Assembly: GCA_026993975.1 (NCBI GenBank)
Contig: JALWRR010000010.1
Span: 1 to 32,031 of the forward strand
Direction of reading: 5' to 3'
DNA: 32,031 nucleotides
DNA from: Promethearchaeati archaeon
GTDB taxonomy: Archaea; Asgardarchaeota; Njordarchaeia; Njordarchaeales; Njordarchaeaceae
Position 1 is the first letter of the stretch. Every line of letters begins with the position of its first letter. Made by a program: the position numbers and the translations under genes. Positions 28,358-32,031 of this stretch are shown here, piece after piece. The notes below the pieces were generated by a model. The model saw nothing but the letters and a program-made list of their open reading frames with translations, did no database searches and was not told where the DNA came from.

Positions 28358-29551
28358 TTAATTATTATCTGATTTAAAAACATAGAAGTAAAAAGGCATT
28401 GAGGCTAGGATGATGATACTTGAGATTAAAAAGTTAGCTAATGGATCTATGCTACTTGCTATTAACGCTGATAAAACTGGGGAAATTATGTAAATAAAGT
28501 ATCTGCCTGAAAAAATAAATCCAAATACTGTTCCCTTATACTCTTGAGGCACCCTCTTATATAGGATGGTTCTGTGATAAATGAACCATACTGTATGAGC
28601 TGTATATGACGAAAAAGTAAATAAGCAACTTAAGAGAAATACCTGAAAATTATTATTAATGAACTTAGAGAAGTAAGGCAAGCTATATGATATAGCTGAG
28701 AAAATAATAGCTATGGATAAATATCTCAAGTTAGCGTTTCTACCAGTTGTTAAATACGAACCTAGAATTCCAGCTATATTAGCGAGCGCTAGTGTTATAG
28801 ATATTAGAAATAGATTGAGTTGAGCTACATTATAAACAAAATTTAAGTAAATGAATTCTGGTGATATGGAGTAACCAAGATAGATAATTAATTCAGCGAA
28901 TATAACTGGGATCAAACTCTTTGTAATTGATAGAGAAAAAGGGAAGTTTACACGAGCTTTCTTAGTTCTGGGAATCATCAATAGGATGTAAATGCACGAT
29001 ATACTCATTATTAAAGCACATGAAATGAAGAGCAATCTAAACCCATTTACACCACCATAAACATAAGTCAACGCGAATCCCGTTAAAAGCATTGCAAATA
29101 ATTGGGAAGCATTTGGTAAGCTCATATGATAAGAGAAAGAAGTCTCGTATTGTTCCTCGGGATAAAAAGCCTTCTCAACTGTTTGATACGCGACACTTAA
29201 TGGATCCAAGAATGAGTATAGGCTCAGACCTAAGTATATGTAATCAACTCTCGGAGCAAATGCATATATTAAGTAGAGTATGGTTGCTGAAGCATCAATA
29301 AAGAACATGGCCCATTTTGGTTGAAAGCCAAGATCGAGAATCCTTCCAAAAACCACGCTACCTATAATGCTAACTATGAAACTATAACTTATTAAAATGC
29401 CAATCTCTACAAGTTTCCATCCCAGTATGAATAAATAGATAGGTAGAAAAATATCCGCTATTATTGGTATGGAGGATAAAGTATAGTAAATTATTAGTAT
29501 CCTGGCGTTTCTTGGGAGATCATGCCAACTCTTAAACATAGTTGTGGGCAC
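28358..29551 (-). CDS. MFS-type transporter
   Basis: 397 aa, about 12 TM; overall hydrophobic pattern and GSVVFGRILDLGFQPKW loop. Confidence 0.8.
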   Translation of the reverse strand: MPTTMFKSWHDLPRNARILIIYYTLSSIPIIADIFLPIYLFILGWKLVEIGILISYSFIVSIIGSVVFGRILDLGFQPKWAMFFIDASATILYLIYAFAPRVDYIYLGLSLYSFLDPLSVAYQTVEKAFYPEEQYETSFSYHMSLPNASQLFAMLLTGFALTYVYGGVNGFRLLFISCALIMSISCIYILLMIPRTKKARVNFPFSLSITKSLIPVIFAELIIYLGYSISPEFIYLNFVYNVAQLNLFLISITLALANIAGILGSYLTTGRNANLRYLSIAIIFSAISYSLPYFSKFINNNFQVFLLSCLFTFSSYTAHTVWFIYHRTILYKRVPQEYKGTVFGFIFSGRYFIYIISPVLSALIASSIDPLANFLISSIIILASMPFYFYVFKSDNN

Positions 29552-29684
29552 CTATCGAGCCATACAAATTAAGACTTATAAAGATGAGTTCAATTTTATA
29601 TTAATTAAAAATGCTTAATATTATCTCTAGAAAGAATAACACTATAAGCGAGAAATAACTTAGTAATGATTCAGAGGCAGTGAT

Positions 29685-30056
29685 ATGTCGTATATTGAGT
29701 GGATTGAGAGGGCTAGATTCTTCCTGAAAGAAGCTGAGAGATATCTGAAAGAGAATATTTATTGGGCTTCATGCTTTAACTCTCATCAAGCAGCTGAATT
29801 CTATCTCAAGGGAATTTTATTTAAGATCACGAATTCTTATCCATTCACCCACGATTTAATAATTCTTCTAGACGCGTTAGAGAAACTAGGTATAGATATT
29901 TCTGATAATATACGTTTAAGTGCAGATTATTTAACTCCTCATTATACTTGAGCGAGATATCCTGGAACTAAAGCAATAATATATGATAAAAGAAGAGCTG
30001 AGAAATGTTTAAACCACGCAAAAATTATAGCAAAATTTGTTGAGGAATTACTATGA
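29685..30056 (+). pseudogene. HEPN domain protein interrupted by in-frame TGA at 29949-29951
   Basis: IEWIERARFFLKEAERYLKENIYWASCFNSHQAAEFYLKGILF...TNSYPFTHDLIILLDALEKLG...LTPHYT*ARYPGTKAIIYDKRRAEKCLNHAKIIAKFVEELL*; same frame continues 34 codons to a TGA overlapping the MNT ATG. Confidence 0.8.
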
Positions 30057-30391
30057 AACCAGAACTAATTCGCGAAGCAGAAAAGTTTCTCAGGGAACTA
30101 GTAGATACAATCATAGATATTTACTCGGGTAACGTGACGATTATCTTGTTTGGTGGTAGGGCTCGAGGAACTAGTTCTGATTCAGGAGATTTCGATATAT
30201 TAGTCATCTTAAGGAAGGTTCATGACCCAATAGATGAAGCTATAAAAATTAGAACAAGATTGCACAAAAAAAGGTTTCCTCTAGATATCGTGGTTATCGA
30301 AACTAAAGACTTAGAGAAACCTATCATTAAGAAAATGTTAGAGCATCACGTAGTACTATTTGATGGCTTGAAAATACAGAAATTAATTTAG
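30053..30391 (+). CDS. MNT-type minimal nucleotidyltransferase (antitoxin-like partner of HEPN)
   Basis: ILFGGRARGTSSDSGDFDILVIL (GGRARG...DFD), adjacent to HEPN. Confidence 0.88.
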   Translation: MKPELIREAEKFLRELVDTIIDIYSGNVTIILFGGRARGTSSDSGDFDILVILRKVHDPIDEAIKIRTRLHKKRFPLDIVVIETKDLEKPIIKKMLEHHVVLFDGLKIQKLI

Positions 30392-30433
30392 TTTCAATAA
30401 ATAACAAAATAAATTATGATGAAAATAGCTTGC

Positions 30434-30829
30434 CTAGATCTTGAATACTACTAGCGAAGAATCTCTCATTCCCATAGACCAATCAGGCATCATTCTCTCT
30501 ATCCTTATCCATCCAGCATCCTCTAAGAGATCCAGTAATTCCTCTGCCTCGCTCCTTCTTAAATCAAAAGCTCTCATAAGCAATTTAACAGCTCCACCAT
30601 ATCTAGCTGCATTATGAACAATGAACTTCCTTTTCTTTGGAAATAAGGGCACTAATCCCGGTTCCTCAACTTTCACTTCATAGTCACTAATATTTAAATT
30701 ATTCTTAAGAAAGAGCGCTAGATCCTTAAGTGATCTTATTGACCCATTACTTCTCTCTATTATTATCATGATTAAATCAACCACATTATGCACCGAACTA
30801 AGCGGTAAACATATAATATTTTTCACCAA
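30434..30829 (-). CDS. conserved-looking hypothetical protein, possible winged-helix-like segment
   Basis: 131 aa complete ORF between MNT and AlaX; no family recognised. Confidence 0.6.
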   Translation of the reverse strand: MVKNIICLPLSSVHNVVDLIMIIIERSNGSIRSLKDLALFLKNNLNISDYEVKVEEPGLVPLFPKKRKFIVHNAARYGGAVKLLMRAFDLRRSEAEELLDLLEDAGWIRIERMMPDWSMGMRDSSLVVFKI

Positions 30830-30875
30830 CTAATTAAATCTTATTAAGTTTTTATAGCTTTTTGAGGGCGACTGT

Positions 30876-31580
30876 ATGACAGAGCTACTTTATATGGATA
30901 ACTCCTATTTAAAGGAATTTACAGCCAAAATCGTTTCCGTTTCTGATGATGGAGTTGTGCTGGATAAGACAGCTTTCTATCCTGTTGGTGGAGGATTGCC
31001 TAGTGATACTGGATACATCATTGCTGGTGATGAGAAAATAAGAGTCAAGCACGTGTTCAAGAAGGGCGGTGAAGTATATCACGTTATAGAGGGAACAGTG
31101 AGTGAGGGTATAGAGGTTAAGGGCGTGATTGATTGGGATAGGAGATATAGAATCATGAGACTTCACACAGCAGCTCACTTATTGAGCGGATTACTGTACA
31201 GCAAGCTTAAAGTGCTTATAACGGGGAATGCCATCAGGGAAGATCGCGCTCACATAGATTTTAGTCTTGAAAAAACGGATAGGGAATTATTCCAACAAGT
31301 TATTAACGAGGCAAACGATTTAATTAAGCAGGGAAGACCAGTTAAGATTTATTATATGGAGAGAGAGAAAGTTCTGCAAACACCTGGATTAATTAAACTT
31401 GCTGGAAAGCTGCCTCCAAATGTACCAGTCTTACGGATTGTTGAGATAGAGGGAATAGATATTCAGCCGGATGGAGGAGTTCACGTAGCGGATATAAGGG
31501 AAATAGGAGAAATAAAAATGCTAAAGATACAGAATAAGGGCAAAAATAGAAAAAGATTGCATTACACTGTTGAACCATAA
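30876..31580 (+). CDS. alaX: alanyl-tRNA editing protein AlaX
   Basis: DKTAFYPVGGGLPSDTGYI, MRLHTAAHLLSGLLY (HxxxH), IQPDGGVHVADIREIGEI. Confidence 0.9.
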   Translation: MTELLYMDNSYLKEFTAKIVSVSDDGVVLDKTAFYPVGGGLPSDTGYIIAGDEKIRVKHVFKKGGEVYHVIEGTVSEGIEVKGVIDWDRRYRIMRLHTAAHLLSGLLYSKLKVLITGNAIREDRAHIDFSLEKTDRELFQQVINEANDLIKQGRPVKIYYMEREKVLQTPGLIKLAGKLPPNVPVLRIVEIEGIDIQPDGGVHVADIREIGEIKMLKIQNKGKNRKRLHYTVEP

Positions 31581-31666
31581 AGTATAGGTTCAAAACTATG
31601 GGATTCCGTATTTAGAGGTGCATGTAGAGAAACTAGGTGAAACTAAAAATATGGATAATAAAACTT

Positions 31667-32031
31667 CTATATATTTATTGTTATGATCTCTTTCTCTATT
31701 CCCATTTTGTTTAGATACGCTATTACGTCAGCTAATTCCACGGCGAAATTGTATGGGAGAATAGCTGTGTGAAATATTTCTGTGAATAGTTTTTTGTACG
31801 GCTCAAATTCCTTATCTATGTATACCGCGCTAAGCAAGATTCCTCTTCTCTCTATTATTCGTCTCACCTTCCTCAAGACTCTATCCATTACTATAATCCT
31901 AGCTTTCCACTTAGGAACCCTCTGTATCCTTGATATGAAACGAGTCAGGCTCTTGAACTTCAATGATACACAAATAGATATGAAACCGAATTTTCTCCTT
32001 GATAAATAATTCAGAACTCTCTTCTTCTTAT
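31667..32031 (-). CDS. hypothetical protein, 5' end outside window
   Basis: The 98-aa ORF (TTG start 31963) stays open in frame to the window edge: KKKRVLNYLSRRKFGFISICVSLKFKSL..., so it is probably truncated by the window; ends ELADVIAYLNKMGIEKEIITINI. Confidence 0.5.
   Translation of the reverse strand, partial: KKKRVLNYLSRRKFGFISICVSLKFKSLTRFISRIQRVPKWKARIIVMDRVLRKVRRIIERRGILLSAVYIDKEFEPYKKLFTEIFHTAILPYNFAVELADVIAYLNKMGIEKEIITINI

Noticed and set aside
31580-31610. GGTTCAAAAC resembling a tRNA T-arm
   Set aside because: No matching acceptor or anticodon arms around it; no tRNA could be folded by eye anywhere in the window.
1-32031. CRISPR arrays, IS elements, rRNA genes
   Set aside because: No regularly spaced repeats, transposase motifs or rRNA-like sequence were seen on reading.

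Overview
This AT-rich, gene-dense window looks like a (hyper)thermophilic archaeal chromosome, probably Thermoproteota or Korarchaeota-like. That assignment is inferred from a four-subunit 2-oxoacid:ferredoxin oxidoreductase, NucS/EndoMS, a Hef-like helicase, AlaX, superoxide reductase and a DPS-like ferritin; no rRNA or other taxonomic marker is present. Recognisable content from left to right: SAM methyltransferase; an oxidative-stress island (superoxide reductase divergent from DPS-like ferritin, ferritin-like protein and a short rubredoxin missing from the ORF track); korDABC-like operon; ABC-2 exporter operon (minus strand); CPBP protease; a divergent PaaK-like adenylate-forming enzyme translationally coupled to a frameshifted membrane protein; LarA-like protein; GNAT; creatininase family; DUF72; Endonuclease IV-like TIM barrel; Hef/RIG-I-like SF2 helicase; two membrane proteins; MFS; metallophosphoesterase; aconitase; MgtE/SLC41 transporter; NucS; MFS; a HEPN/MNT pair; AlaX. 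The most interesting signal is a pair of paralogous, apparently 7-TM proteins with a C-terminal cytosolic domain resembling roadblock/longin sensor folds (19835-20905, and 10900-11984 once a frameshift at an (AT)5 tract is repaired). One of them overlaps the PaaK-like gene by ATGA. Other notable points: a HEPN ORF broken by an in-frame TGA although its downstream frame and ATGA coupling are preserved, a separately encoded short rubredoxin, and a structured leader upstream of the MgtE-like transporter. No tRNA, rRNA, CRISPR array or transposase was recognised. All family calls come from reading motifs by eye; no searches were run.
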